Source: Pomacea canaliculata (Eukaryota > Mollusca > Gastropoda > Architaenioglossa > Ampullariidae). From it: a stretch of DNA of 64,000 nt. Shown one piece after another: positions 23,389 to 35,496 of this stretch (positions are counted from its first letter, which is position 1; each line of letters opens with the position of its first letter). The stretch is taken from the NCBI RefSeq assembly GCF_003073045.1, contig NC_037602.1, positions 11,473,731 to 11,537,730 on the forward strand, in the 5' to 3' direction. Under the pieces are notes generated by a model. That model did not search any database. It saw nothing but the letters and a program-made list of their open reading frames with translations, and was not told where the DNA came from. Position numbers and translations under genes: made by a program.

Positions 23389-23899
23389 TCAACAACAGAG
23401 CCCTAAGTTGTGCCACATCATTGTGGGTGACAGCATTTCTAATTCCTTCATGACTAGGGCCTCTTCTTTGCCAAGATCACCAAGTGACTGCTGTCTAAGC
23501 ATTGTTACTGTCCCATTGACGGTCAAGCTGCATAAGTTGGTCTGGTTTGACCATGTGACCCGGCGTGACACTCCATCGAAGACCGTCCTTCAAGGTACCT
23601 TGAGTGTGGTTGACGCCAAGGTGAGCAAAGGAAGACCTGGCTTATGAATGTGAAGGAGTGGACTGGCCGTTCTGCGCAGGACCTGCTCAGTAGTGCCTGA
23701 AAGGCAGGTCTTCTCAGCTGCTGCATCTATCCATGTACTCCCCCAGACTGATATCAGTCAAGGCATCAATGACTGATAATCCCATAGAATACTGGTAATC
23801 TGAAATAGGATCATTTCTCTTATCATGAAACATGATAGTTCTATTATCATGAAACATTACTGTATTGTAGCTTCTACAGTCTTGATTACTGTGTTGCAT
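23389..23899 (-). pseudogene. Candidate 5' exon pieces of the ankyrin-SOCS gene, broken by a LINE insertion
   Basis: On the minus strand, 23790-23730 encodes YSMGLSVIDALTDISLGEYM after a good acceptor (CCTATTTCAG). 23490-23440 encodes QQSLGDLGKEEALVMKE, and 23428-23385 encodes HNDVAQLRALLLKNK in a different frame. They look like ankyrin-protein N-terminal sequence but need at least two frame changes to read through. The LINE piece at 23515-23735 lies between the first and second pieces. It could instead be intronic if a donor at GGGGGA|GTACAT is used. Confidence 0.4.
23515..23735 (+). mobile_element. RTE-type LINE C-terminal fragment
   Basis: The plus strand reads KLVWFDHVTRRDTPSKTVLQ near 23530-23590, the 'W-F-G-H-V-T-R ... 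S-K-T-I-L-Q-G-T' motif found near the C-terminus of RTE-like LINE ORF2. A decayed 'VKEWTGRSAQDLL' part follows near 23650-23690. It is the same family as the copies at 13.6 and 37.7 kb, severely 5'-truncated, and inserted antisense within the 5' part of the ankyrin-SOCS gene. Confidence 0.7.
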
Positions 23900-25115
23900 T
23901 TTTCTACTTTATCTTTGAGAAATATAACATATATATATATAAATCATAGTTTGTTTCAGAAACTGCCCAGATCTATTAAAACAGACAATTCATTTTGGTA
24001 AATCATTCCTAGGGTATCTGCTTTAGTACATGAGCTGCCATTCCCAAACAAATACAGTTTTTTTTATCTTGTTAACCGTGAAACAACACACATATGGATC
24101 ATTGTCATTTAGGAAAAACCAACAACAACAAAAAACGTTATCTTTGTTGATGGTCTTGCATGTGGTTATTTATGAAATCTATACTAAGGAGATGTTTCTT
24201 TCTTCATTTAGAATAGAATACCTTTTTATTTAGCAGACAAAGCCTACTAATAGTGATAGAGACAATGACATTAGGAACAAGTTGAAATAATACAATCCAC
24301 GAAAAAAGAAATTATAAAGTTGATTTGTCACTATAAAAAAAAATGATGCAGGAATCTTTAGTATCTGAAACCAACCTCTACTTTTAAATAACATGGATAG
24401 TACATTTCTACATGCTGAATTCCCTTTTTAAAATGTTTTCAGTTTCTAGCCTATCTAAATATACCTCCCATCCATCCCTTTACATCATAAATTTATACTA
24501 TTAAATTCAAACCATGATTTTTGCAAGATAAAAAAGTAAGCATTTTAAAATAGGAATTCTTGTTAAAAACAAATCCTCTGTAAACTTACTTCAACAGGTG
24601 TGGCATGTTTATGTATTAACAAATAAACATTAGCTTCAGATTGAAATTATATCTGAAGTTGCTGCACAAACAAATCAAATGCAAAGTGCAAATTAGCAAA
24701 TAAAAAGGCAGCCAGAAACAAACACCTATCAACATTTCCTCCCAGCGTTCTTAATATGTTTAAATGTTCTTTGGAAAAACTCAAACGAATAAAATTCTTA
24801 TGAGTGAGTTTACAGTTTGAATATCCTTTTCTGATTATCAAAAAGATAAGAAACGAGCATTACAGGGAAACCTCTAAATCAAACTTTTGAACAGTGAGGG
24901 ATGTCTAATCATCTAAGCAGTCAAAACCAAAATTTGCTCTTGTTTATACCACATCGTCACACTAAAATCACATATGACCATAAGATATAGCAACAACCCC
25001 ACCTTTTTCTAACGTTTACACTGGTGGCAGTTTATTTTGTGATTAACATTTGCCAACCAAGTCTAATAAGAGATTCATGTTTTAAATTCAATGGTAACTC
25101 TGGTGGCATGTTTAC

Positions 25116-25271
25116 CTCATTTAATTTTGTCAGAGATACACAACTTTTAGCTAGCTGCTGTTGTAGTTCCCTAAATTTTCAGTTGGTATAGGCCTGGTTT
25201 TTGCCGCTTCAGAAGATCCAGTTTGCCATTCTGTTGCTCTGATCCACGAGTCTTTTCTGATTCACAGTGCA
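25116..25271 (-). pseudogene. Exon-like coiled-coil segment with a frame break
   Basis: On the minus strand a 156-bp segment runs from an acceptor (ATTCAAACAG) to a donor (GAG|GTAAAC). Its first two-thirds read ESEKTRGSEQQNGKLDLLKR in one frame. The last third reads RELQQQLAKSCVSLTKLNE in another, giving a coiled-coil-like, charged protein if one base is added or lost. It may be an upstream exon of the ankyrin-SOCS gene, which is also frame-broken, or a dead exon of something else. I do not recognise the protein. Confidence 0.3.
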
Positions 25272-25809
25272 CTGTTTGAATAGGAATAGAAGAAAGCCAG
25301 ACATGTCTTCTGTATGCATAAGTATATAAATAAATGAAGACAGAAATTATAGTATTTACCACTATGGAAATCTTTGATCTAAAGTATTGTTTTAACACTT
25401 GGAAAGAACAGTGCCAAAATCAGGTACAAGCTTTTAGAATAGTCAACATTGTAAATTGTTCATGAGAGAGCAAAAGGGACTCAATTATTTAGAGTTAAAT
25501 CTGGAAATATGTATTATTGGCCCAAAAGTAAGGTAAAAACAAATGTTGAAGTGCTATACAGATTAGGCTGCACTCTCTTTAAGAAAAATTAACTCTGAAG
25601 ATTGGAAAAGTTCTAAGCATGGATGACAATGGTTTACAAATCAGTCTGAGTAAAACTCTATAACTGACATTTTTTTTTTACATCAGACTGGTTTTCCAAA
25701 ACCAATGTATGTCATCCTTGCATATTTAGATTTACCAGAATTTCATTTTATTAAATTTATAAGATTTAGCAAAAACATGTTTTTTGTTGCCTACTTATAT
25801 CAACCAAAA

Positions 25810-25860
25810 CATTTCCTGAACTGCCCTCTGGGATAAATAAAGTGTTATCTTATCCACATT
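25810..25860 (+). repeat. LINE 3' tail
   Basis: The phrase CTGCCCTCTGGGATAAATAA-AGT followed by a TTATC-type repeat is typical of the 3' end of Rex1/L2-like LINEs. No coding part is visible upstream. Confidence 0.45.
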
Positions 25861-26608
25861 CTGAAATCCCATTAGTGAAAGTGCTCCTTCTTTTGTTTCA
25901 ATTAAGAATGAATTTATAGGATGATTTGTGCAGTTTCTTTGCAAGATTTAATCATCGCTTTTTTTTTTTTTTTTTTAAATACAGTAGCTGTTCCATGGTT
26001 GGTCGTTTCACGGCAAATGAAAGTAGCTAACAGTCTGCACTCAGTTAACTGAAACATGTTCCATGGCTGAGCCATGCTTTCTTTTGTATAAATTTGTTCT
26101 TATCTGTTAAAAGTAAAATCTGGAGTCTTTTATTTTTGTTATTCAGCATCACACTTGTGACCCACAGATATTTTGATTATCACAGGAAACTTAATAACCT
26201 TCGAGCAGTGCTCATAGTGTCTACAAATGGTCTAGGGCTAGAGATGGCGAGTTCTGCTGCACGATATCTAATGATCTAATGTGATGGTCTAGCTGTTTGG
26301 GCGATTCAAATTTGTATCGATGACGGCTACACTTATGCGAACCCACCATAGTTCGGTGGTATTTTAAAATGATCAATATGTTTAAACTAATAAATATCAA
26401 ATGGCAATATTACTACTTGGTTATGTACTAAATTTAATATAGGAATGAACAGATTATTTATATTTAATCATAAGTCCCTGTGACGGGATTTTTCACAGAG
26501 TAAAGGATATTGCTATTACACTTTCTGCCGTTGATGCTATACACCATCTGTCGGTATTTCACGTGGCTGTGAAACGTTAAATTCTTTGTCAACAGATGTT
26601 ACCTTCAC

Positions 26609-26648
26609 CCGGAAGTACTTGTGGTCAAGGTGGCATTCGTGGACCAAT
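26609..26648. promoter_or_regulatory. PDIA3 promoter elements: ETS site and CCAAT box
   Basis: CCGGAAGT (26609-26616, ETS-type) and CCAAT (26644-26648) lie 115 and 76-80 bp upstream of the PDIA3 start codon. CCAAT is the left half of the ER-stress element CCAAT-N9-CCACG, but nine bases on the sequence is ACAGC, so a complete ER-stress element is not present. Promoter assignment is by position. Confidence 0.4.
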
Positions 26649-26723
26649 CAAATTTCGACAGCACAGAGCGGCCCTCCCATGCTCCTGTGGTATCCGTTAC
26701 TCAGTCGCTGTTCACTTGTCACG

Positions 26724-29700
26724 ATGCGTGCCTTGATAGTTGTTTCCTGCGTTTTCCTTGCAGTTAGTGCAAGTGACGTACTAGAATTTACCGACAGTAA
26801 TTTCGAAAGAAAGGTCAACGAACATGATCTTGTTCTGGTCGAGTTTTATGCTCCATGGTAAGAAATGCTAAAGATCAAGATCAATGCTTTTGCTCTTTTA
26901 CCGTAGTTTCAGTATATGTGATGAATTGGTTTTGTCAGAAATGTCCTTTTGGTTTTTTTTAAGTAATAGTTATGTTCTGTGTAGGAAGTTCTGTACATCG
27001 ATTTTTCTTGAGATGCAGAAACGAAATAAAATAGTTTGCAGGTGCAGAATGAATTAAGGGTTGGTTTTTTTCGACGTTGCCCATGTTATGGCAAGCTCGC
27101 ATAATAAATGTATTTCTGTAAGTTAATTGTCGCACCTTTGGTAATGCTCTGTCACGTCATGTTAAGGGAACTATGACGTTGCGTATATTTCATGTCCTTT
27201 TTGCCTAAGATTACTCAAACTGTGAGGGTGTCTGATAACCGTCAGTCTAGCCACTTGGGTAACTCAATCTTCAGTACAAAATGTTGACTTAGTTACAAAA
27301 AAATTATCAGTTTTTTTATGCCAACTTAAGCTGCTTTTTTGAAAGCTTAACTGGTAGACCAAATAAAAAGTGGGAAAAGTTAAATAGTTGAGTAACAGTT
27401 TCAGGCAGTAAGTTTAATAATTCAGACATTGTGTTTGGGAAGGGAGCAGGGTAGCATTGTGAATATAGTCTGTAAAACTATGAAATATATTCTAAATTAT
27501 AGAGAAAATTCTTTAAATGTGTGTTGTACAGGTGTGGTCACTGTAAAAAGCTGGCACCAGAATATGAAAAAGCAGCCACTAAATTGAAGAACAGTGATCC
27601 ACCAGTTTCGCTGGCAAAGGTATATGTTGTAAAGCACTTTTGAAATTTTTAAAAGCTACAAGAAGCACTTACTGGTTGATTGGTGTTTTCTGCTTGATTT
27701 CTGGATATCTCTTAGAACTATATTTTAGTCTTTTGAGGTCATTTTTGTTTATGGTTATAGATTACAGCCACAAGTACATCAAAAGTTCTTATTCAACATT
27801 TGCTCGCCATGTTTAGCCATTGGTTCTTTTTTTTTCCATTTCCTACTTTAAATTCACAGGATGGCCCATACTTACAGCTGCTTTTACGAAAAAGCTTGTG
27901 CCTGTATTAGTTTTGTATCAGATACAATTGTGGGATAGATATAACTCCTGATGTGCTCTGAAGAGTGAAAAGAATGCTGCTTAGATTGTTTTCCTTTAGT
28001 ATGAGTTTGTGTGCTATCAGTTATATTGGCTGCTCTTTCATGCTCGTTCTGACGAAGGATTATTTGCAGGATGCCAAATTAATGTTGCCTTTGACTCAGG
28101 CTATCACTCAGTTAAGAGTTTGAGATACCTACCATTCTAGTAGCTCCCTTTGCAACACTTATTATATTTATCCTGTTTATTGGTGTTCATTTATTCTCAC
28201 TTTCCATTATTTGAATAACTTGCTCTTGTTCTTTTTTTTGTCTATTTCAGTATCCAGACATTTGAGTAATATTTTCCATCAGCATCTGTTGGCAGATTTG
28301 CCCCATTCCTCTTTTTTTGCACCTGCTGTTTTAATTGTACCTCCCCTGGAAGTTTTATTGTAATAGGGTGGTATTTGGTAGTGGTATTAAGACTATTGAT
28401 TTTTGTTTTTGAAACAGTTCATGCAAATGTATTCTTTTTGTTCTATAGGTAGATTGCACAGCTGAGACAAGCACTTGCAGCAAATTTGGCGTTTCAGGCT
28501 ATCCAACACTCAAAGTTTTCAGAGGAGGAGAAGTTAGTAAAGATTATGACGGTCCCCGAGAGTCTGGTGAGTCACTACACTAACTGGTAAAATAATAGAT
28601 GTGCCTTATCATCAGTCTTTTTGTGCTGTTTTCTGGATTTGAGTATATCAGATTTCTGAACTGGCTTGGTTTGCAAGGGCATTGTATACTTTTTCAAAAT
28701 ACTTTTTGTGCAGATTTTCTTTTTGAGAAAGCCATACTACATAAATTATAATTTACTGTACAATATGTATGTTTTTAATTGTAATTTTTTTTTTTTTTTG
28801 GCTGAAGTAAAATTTCATCAGATTTTTATGTTATAAAGGTTAAAAAGTATTAAGGTTTGTGATGATGCGTTGTTCAGCATCCCTTCTCAGAAATGATGCA
28901 GCTAATATGAGTGCAAAATGATCTTGTTAAAGAAAGTATTTTGTTGGCAACACAGAGATTAAATAATTTTCTAACATTAATGGTGACCTGCATATAACAG
29001 AAAATTCATGGGGTTTTCTTTTCTCATTTTACAATAGGCTGATCCTTTTAAATTGTTTATATTTGATATTTTTACCTCATAATAAACCAATTATTTCAGA
29101 TGGCATTGTCAAATACATGCAAAAATTGTCGGGACCATCATCAAAGGAAATTGGAGAAGTGTCTGAGGTTGAAGCGTTTATTGCACGTGATGGTGGAAGT
29201 GTTATAGGTAAGTCTTGTGCTCATTCTAAAGCAAGATTACAAGTTCCACTATTTCAAATATTAACGCTTTTCCCTACATCCAGTAGTCTTCAAATAATCT
29301 GCTTTAGAAAAATTCATAATCTTAATCTGCATGAACAAGTTGAAACTGCTTTTCAAATCTTTGCTGATTTCAATGTTTGCTTTAAAAATAAAAATGCCTT
29401 GTCTTATAACAGTGCAGTTATTATCTTGATTTTTGGGGGTTTTTTTTTTTTGGTTCCTTTTTACTTTAATAGTGCAGCATTTGATCCAAAAACATCTGAT
29501 AAATTGCCGCTTAAAACTTTTTAAAAAGATATCTCTAGTATAATCTTTGTTTTGCAGGGTTCTTTGAGAAAGCTGACAGCAATATTGCTAAAGCTTTTCA
29601 GAAAGTTGCTGACAGTGTGGAAGATTTGCGTTTTGCTCACACCACATCTGAGAGTGTTCTTGAAAACTTTAAGTACAAAGAGTAAGGTGTTCAAACTTAT

Positions 29701-32700
29701 CTTTGTAGACTAACAGTTTAACTCCTTTTTTTTTTGTATGCTGAATTGTTTTTTTTTTTTTTTTACCACATTCACCAGTTTCCCAATTACATTAATTCTC
29801 TAAAGCTATTCTGGTTATACAGCCAATACTAGTCCCTTGTTTTCGTTCGTTAGATTTATAAAAGTTCTTACAGCCAGCATCATCAACCTGCTGTACGCTA
29901 ATAGCCAAATATGATGTCTAACTGTGGTAAGGTGCTTTGTGTCTCAGTTTTGTAGGCAGTAGCATCATCACTTCTGCTTTAAGAGTCATGAATTGCTGGT
30001 CTCTTGAAGGCTCATCTTAAGTATTCCAGGTACTGTAGGTGAAGGAAAGTTTTAACATTCAACAAGGATATATCAATGCAATTGAGCTGTAACTATGAAG
30101 GCATTCAATCCAGTGGGTGTAAACTGTATAGGAAAAGCTAAGAAAACTTGCTGGATCCAGTTAGTCACTATGGGGCAATTTTTGTTAATTATTTTTTTTT
30201 TAAAGCACTCTTACACTGACACTTATTAAAAATGCATTTTTTCCTTTGTCCACAGTAACATTGTACTGTTTCGACCTAAAGTAATGGAGAACAAATTTGA
30301 AGAGACCAGAGTTGTATATTCTGGAGATGGAACAACTGGAAACATCAAAAAATTTTTAGAAGAAGAAAGGTAATTCTTTCTATTTGCAGGGGTCCAAGAA
30401 TTGACTGAAAATATAGTGATTCCGGTATATGAGTTGTCCGCTAACAAAATTCGTATTGCAGACTTTTTTTGGACTGCATATTGGGTCTGATCGCATGCTT
30501 TGATTTTGCCTATCAGAATTGCATAGCAATTTTGTTTTAAAAATAGTTTTTGAATGCAATATTGCACCATATTTGATGTCAAGATGATCAAGAAGCGAAA
30601 ACAAGTTTTTGAATGTTGCCACATTGGTATAGCCTTAATTTCATTAGTCTAACCCATGTTGACCAATCAGATTGCCTGATTTCCAGAACTGGCTATTCCC
30701 AAAAGTAAATGTTCTCTGCATGAATGATGCGGACATTTCTGTAAGCTTAGTGTCTTCATTAATTTTTTTTCCACAAAGTCTGCATGAAAGTAGGCAAGCA
30801 ACTAGAAATGCTAATGGCAGTTGGCGTTGTTCAGGATCGTGGATTAGTATTTCATGTTGTAAGGCAGCTGACCTTGTAAACAAATGCCACATGTAGAGAA
30901 TAGTCCTAAAAAGAATTTTTTAAAAATATGATTTATATGTGGAGACTTTGACATATTTTGTTTTCCATTTTCATGCTTTTTCTTTGGACTAAAGGTGTTC
31001 CAATGCAAATAAGAAAGGTTTAGGTCATGGATATTTTCATGTATGCTTTTTTTCCTCCCAGCTTTGGACTTTGTGCGCAGAGAGATGCTAATAATGCTGG
31101 AAAATTTAAGAAACCCACATTTATTGCTTTCTATGAGGTGGATTATGTGAAAAATCCCAAAGGCACAAACTATTGGAGAAACAGGTTTGTAACAGTTTGA
31201 TTGCTGCTTTATGCATTTACTCTTTTTGTTCATTTTTTATTTTTTAATTTTTTTTGTATTTGCTAAATTTCTGGAATGATTAGTATAGCTAGGTGGTCTT
31301 TATTGTGGCAGGTGAGCTTTAAAAAAAAGTATCTTTTGTAAAGGGCCATAAGTCAGTCTATAGGACCAGGATATGGCACTATACAGATTCCCTATATTAT
31401 TATTTAGCTTCATTGGAGAAATTTTGTTGGTGTACGATATTGCATCATTAGATTATGCAGCCCGTCAAGAAAACTGCAGTTTTCGGTCTATATGCTTTTT
31501 TTTCATAGCAACATTAATAACAATACATAATGAATGATAAATAATCTTAAGGGACAAGCAAGGAACTTCCTTCAGTAGTAATAGGTCCTTAAGAAATTTT
31601 TCTTAGGCATGCTAAACCACTTCTATAGGTCATTGTGGTATAGGGCCATTATCTAGCAGTTGTGTGATTTTGTATTATTCCTTACTATTCCTGAATATCT
31701 AACATGGATGCTTTTTATAGGATCATGAAGGTAGCAAAGAAGTTGCGTGATGAAGGCCTGAAGGCTTATTTTGCCATAAGCAACAAGGATGAAATGCGAC
31801 AGGAACTTGAAGAGTGTGGTGTGGCACAGAAGTCGGGTGACAAGCCAGTTGTGTGTGCATATGATGAAAAAGGGCGAAAATTCAACCTACAAGAAGAATT
31901 TACGTATGTGAACGTTTTCTTTCTTTTTTTTTTTAAGTACATCATTTATTTATTTAAAAATTATAAATTAATTTTCCAGAAGTTTGTTGCTTAAACTAAA
32001 GCTGCTGTATCTACTAAAGATCCTTTTATTGTTTTGCACAGGTTAGAAAGTTTTGAGGAGTTTGTGCGGAATGCACTTGATGGCAAACTTGAGCCATACC
32101 TCAAATCAGAGCCAATACCTGAATCAAATGATGAGCCTGTCAAGGTAATGGTCATGCCAAGGATTAGTTTGTAGTAGAAGCATTTGTAATAAGAAATTTT
32201 ATTCTTGAATGCAGAAAGGTTCCATTTTTATTCTTATTGCTCATGCTGTTTTTATTACGTTTGTGAAAGGTTGTTGTGGCAAAGAATTTTGACGAGATCG
32301 TGAATAACGACGACAAGGATGTTTTGATCGAGTTTTATGCCCCGTGGTGCGGCCACTGCAAGAATCTTGCACCTAAATATGATGAGCTAGCAGAGAAGGT
32401 ATACACTTACTATTTATATATTTTTAAATTATGACCTTGTTTGTGACTACTCGATACTTCAGCTAGACTGTAAAAGGAAATTGAGACTGTGAAATAGGTT
32501 TTCTGAGAGCACTTTTTCTGATAACTGTCCACATTTCCCAAAATTATGAACGCTTTTTTTTTTTAGGTTGAACTTTTGATACACTTGAACCATCAAATTA
32601 AAAAAAAACTCCATCTTTATTTTTGGTGTTCATATAAACAAAATGTACAGATATTTTGCTGTACTTGAGGTATTTTAATCCTAAATAAATCTAATAGCTT

Positions 32701-34204
32701 TTCATGTTAACTTAATAAGTTTTGTTAGTTTTGCATCATTTCTAAAGCTGTTTAGCTTGCATAGCAGATGTTGTGTAAGTCAAACCTTGTGACATATTTA
32801 GGGGTAACAACAAGAAGCCAAAGCCTTAAATAGTTTTTTTAATTCCACTTTACCTTCAGCGTAATTTCGGCACTGTTTTGACAGAGTGGTATATTTTAGT
32901 GTATAATTATAAATGACCTTGCTTATTTAAAGCTTGTTGTAATTTTATGAATAGGTAAGCCAAATATCAAGTTAGTCCAGATTTTTAAATGAGACTTGTA
33001 GAATATATAATTTGGTCTGAAATGGAGTTTTAATTAAACTGTTAATCTTTAATAGCATGCTTACTTTCAAAAACTTTAAAAAAAAAAGCTGTGCATTTGA
33101 ACAACTTTTTTTTTCTCTGGATATGTCCAGGGATCTATGTAAAATGTGCTTCGTGTTACTTTGTCATCCGTTTCAGTTGGCTAATTCAATTGGCAATATA
33201 TATGTATATAAGTTTAGGAATTCATGCATCATATATTGTCTTAATACCCCTTTCCTGCAAATGATTATTTTATTGATTTTAAACATATTTTTTACAGTTG
33301 ATAGATGAGTCAGAGATAACAATAGCAAAAATGGATGCTACGGCTAATGATGTACCATCACCGTATGAAGTCAGAGGGTATGTATCTTTGGAAGCATCCT
33401 TAGAAACTGATTTTTAAAAAAATACTACACCTTACAACTGTGCATATAATTGTGATAATACTTGGATCATTTAGAGTTTGATAATTTGGTCTGAGGATGG
33501 GACAGCAGAGGAGAAGAAAGGTGTATGACCATGGAGTTTTTTTATAACATGAACATGTATATATTTGTGCAGTTTCCCTACTATTTACTTTGCCCCGAAA
33601 GGCAGCAAATCAAGTCCCAAGAAATATGAGGTAATTTAGTATTTATACTGAACTTTTCCTAGAAGTGAGACTGGAAAATGTGCTTTAGAGGTAGTCTTGT
33701 GATGTTTGACAAGGTGTTGCAGGGTTGCATAGAGGTGACATTGAATGTCATATTTAATTGGCATTTAAAGAGGATAGTATGTTTCAACTAAAAGCACTCT
33801 GGGTGTGCAATAATTGTGTAAGGATTGGATTGCTTGGGTTCAGATCTCTTGGATTACTGTTCCTTGTCTGCATGTGAAACATGCTACTTACAGAGTAGGC
33901 TACATTGTTACTGCAGAGTTGCTGTGTCTACATAAAACATGTTTATTCTACTCTTCCTCCCCTGTTTTAACTAAGCCTAAGAAAAACTTGATACTTTCTA
34001 TTAGGCATTAGGAAGTATATCAGGAAACCTTGTTTAATGTAGATTTTCTTATTACGTCCCTCTTTTTCTTATTTACAGGGATCTCGTGAAGTAGATGATT
34101 TTATCAAATATTTGGCTCGTGAGGCCACAAATGAGCTTCAGGGCTGGGACAGAAATGGCAAGAAAAAAGGTGGCAAGAAAAAGAAGGCAACAGGAGAACT
34201 TTAA
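26724..34204 (+). CDS. PDIA3: Protein disulfide-isomerase A3 (ERp57)
   Basis: Thirteen exons join in phase: 26724-26857, 27532-27619, 28449-28566, 29100-29207, 29558-29681, 30256-30369, 31062-31184, 31721-31903, 32042-32144, 32270-32398, 33298-33377, 33573-33630, 34079-34204; 495 residues (human 505). A signal peptide (about 1-17) is followed by the a, b, b' and a' thioredoxin-fold order. Redox motifs WCGHC are at 45-49 and 391-395, each with the usual upstream [16 protein letters not shown] precedes the a' domain, as in vertebrate PDIA3. It forms and rearranges disulfides in ER glycoproteins, working with calnexin and calreticulin through the b' domain. The tail is Lys-rich and ends TGEL instead of the usual QEDL/KDEL type (see findings). 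All exons are intact. An ETS site and CCAAT box lie within 120 bp upstream. The orthology is clear over the full length. Confidence 0.97.
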
Positions 34205-34649
34205 ACACACTAAAGCAAAGCACTACAAACATCCACAAGCATCAGTTGCACTCAATTGTGAATGCAAATACACACGCTCTCACACATCTACATAGAATGC
34301 TGGCATCATTTTACTACATATTCTTGCCTTTTATCTTGGACATTAATCATAGCTGATGAACTTGTGCTGAATTCTCACAACAGGTTTATTTATGTTTTCA
34401 TCTGCAAGCCTTCCACAGTTGTTGAGTGAGATGTGGAGTTTGAATGAAGAGTAAAAATGTGAGGGGAACATTTGGTGGTTTGCTTTTTAAGAGAGTGTTA
34501 AAATAATCGGTTGTCCTGCATAAAATTATAGCAGTGATGCTTTTGCTTATAATTTGAAGAAATAGAAACTCTTAAATTTCAAGTTGAAAATTCTACTTAG
34601 TCTCTCCTCATTCATCAATTTGATCTCGATTGTCTGTCTGAGTGGAAGG

Positions 34650-34655
34650 AATAAA
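34650..34655 (+). terminator. PDIA3 candidate poly(A) signal
   Basis: AATAAA lies about 446 bp after the stop codon. Two further AATAAA hexamers (35181-35186 and 35318-35323) could give longer transcripts reaching towards the convergent NDUFS4 gene. Confidence 0.45.
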
Positions 34656-35496
34656 ATATTTTTAAAAAGTTCTAAGGCCTTTGTGAAACCTCATTTCTTA
34701 CAACAGCTTTTTAAGCTCTCCCTCTTGTTTTATTGTTGAGCCATGCTGATGTCAAGACCTTAATGTGCAATATGTATATTGAAGCACACTAAGTGTACAG
34801 CTAAGGCTGCTCTTGTGAAGTTGTGAACATAACCTCAATCTGGGTTTCTTGGGGTGATACTGGAATATGTGGCAGCAGAATTGGGGAATTAAATGCAAAC
34901 TTTGTTTCTTTAGATAATTATCACAGATGAAATATAGTGCTTGACAATTTAGGCTCAGTCTGGCAACAAAACATGCAGAATGCCACTGAAAGCTGTGTGG
35001 GTGGAATTGTGCATGGCAAGGGTGATGAGGCACTGGTTTTGCAAACAATGCAACCAACTACATGTATTTGGAACGGTTCTCTGCTGAAAGAAGAATGCTA
35101 CAGTTTTTTTTATTGGTGCAAGATTTGCAGTGGTGATTAGGTGCTTTCTAAGGGGCAAATCACACTGTATTAAAAAATGTAATAAAAGCAGGCATTATTC
35201 TGTCACAAATATGCCACAACCTGGCAAATCTGGAGCTTAAAGCTCAAAGCTGTCCACCAATTTCACCCTCTCCCCAAAAATTAAAAAAAGCTTGGGAAGA
35301 AATGCTTTTAATACTTTAATAAAGTCATCTCAGGAAACAAGGCTGTGTAGCCTTGCACAATTCACTAACAAACTTTCATAAAATTATTGGTGTCATAATC
35401 ATCAAAAATGTTTCTAAGACTGATGATAATCTTTTGTTAACAAAATGTTCTTGTATTTCATGTACCAGAAAACTAGAAGCTTTGTAACTGACACTT
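34656..35496. other. Tail-to-tail spacer of PDIA3 and NDUFS4
   Basis: Non-coding DNA between the two convergent stop codons. It holds the distal plus-strand AATAAA hexamers and, on the minus strand, ATTAAA-type hexamers near 35307-35320 that could end NDUFS4. The 3' untranslated regions of the two genes may therefore overlap. Confidence 0.45.

Larger units (their letters stand above)
23900..26580. other. Intergenic region between divergent ankyrin-SOCS and PDIA3 genes
   Basis: AT-rich with T-runs (for example 25961-25976). It contains an exon-like minus-strand segment at 25116-25271 and a LINE tail at about 25.82 kb, both listed separately. No other gene was recognised. Confidence 0.5.

Noticed and set aside
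26100-26580. Possible extra 5' exons of PDIA3
   Set aside because: The frame at 26094-26279 has no similarity to PDIA3, and the signal peptide start at 26724 is already a good N-terminus.
26644-26665. A complete ER-stress response element before PDIA3
   Set aside because: CCAAT is present but the CCACG half nine bases later is not.
29063-29524. A 153-codon frame running on from PDIA3 exon 4
   Set aside because: It reads through the GTAAGT donor at 29208 into the intron. Only 29100-29207 matches PDIA3.
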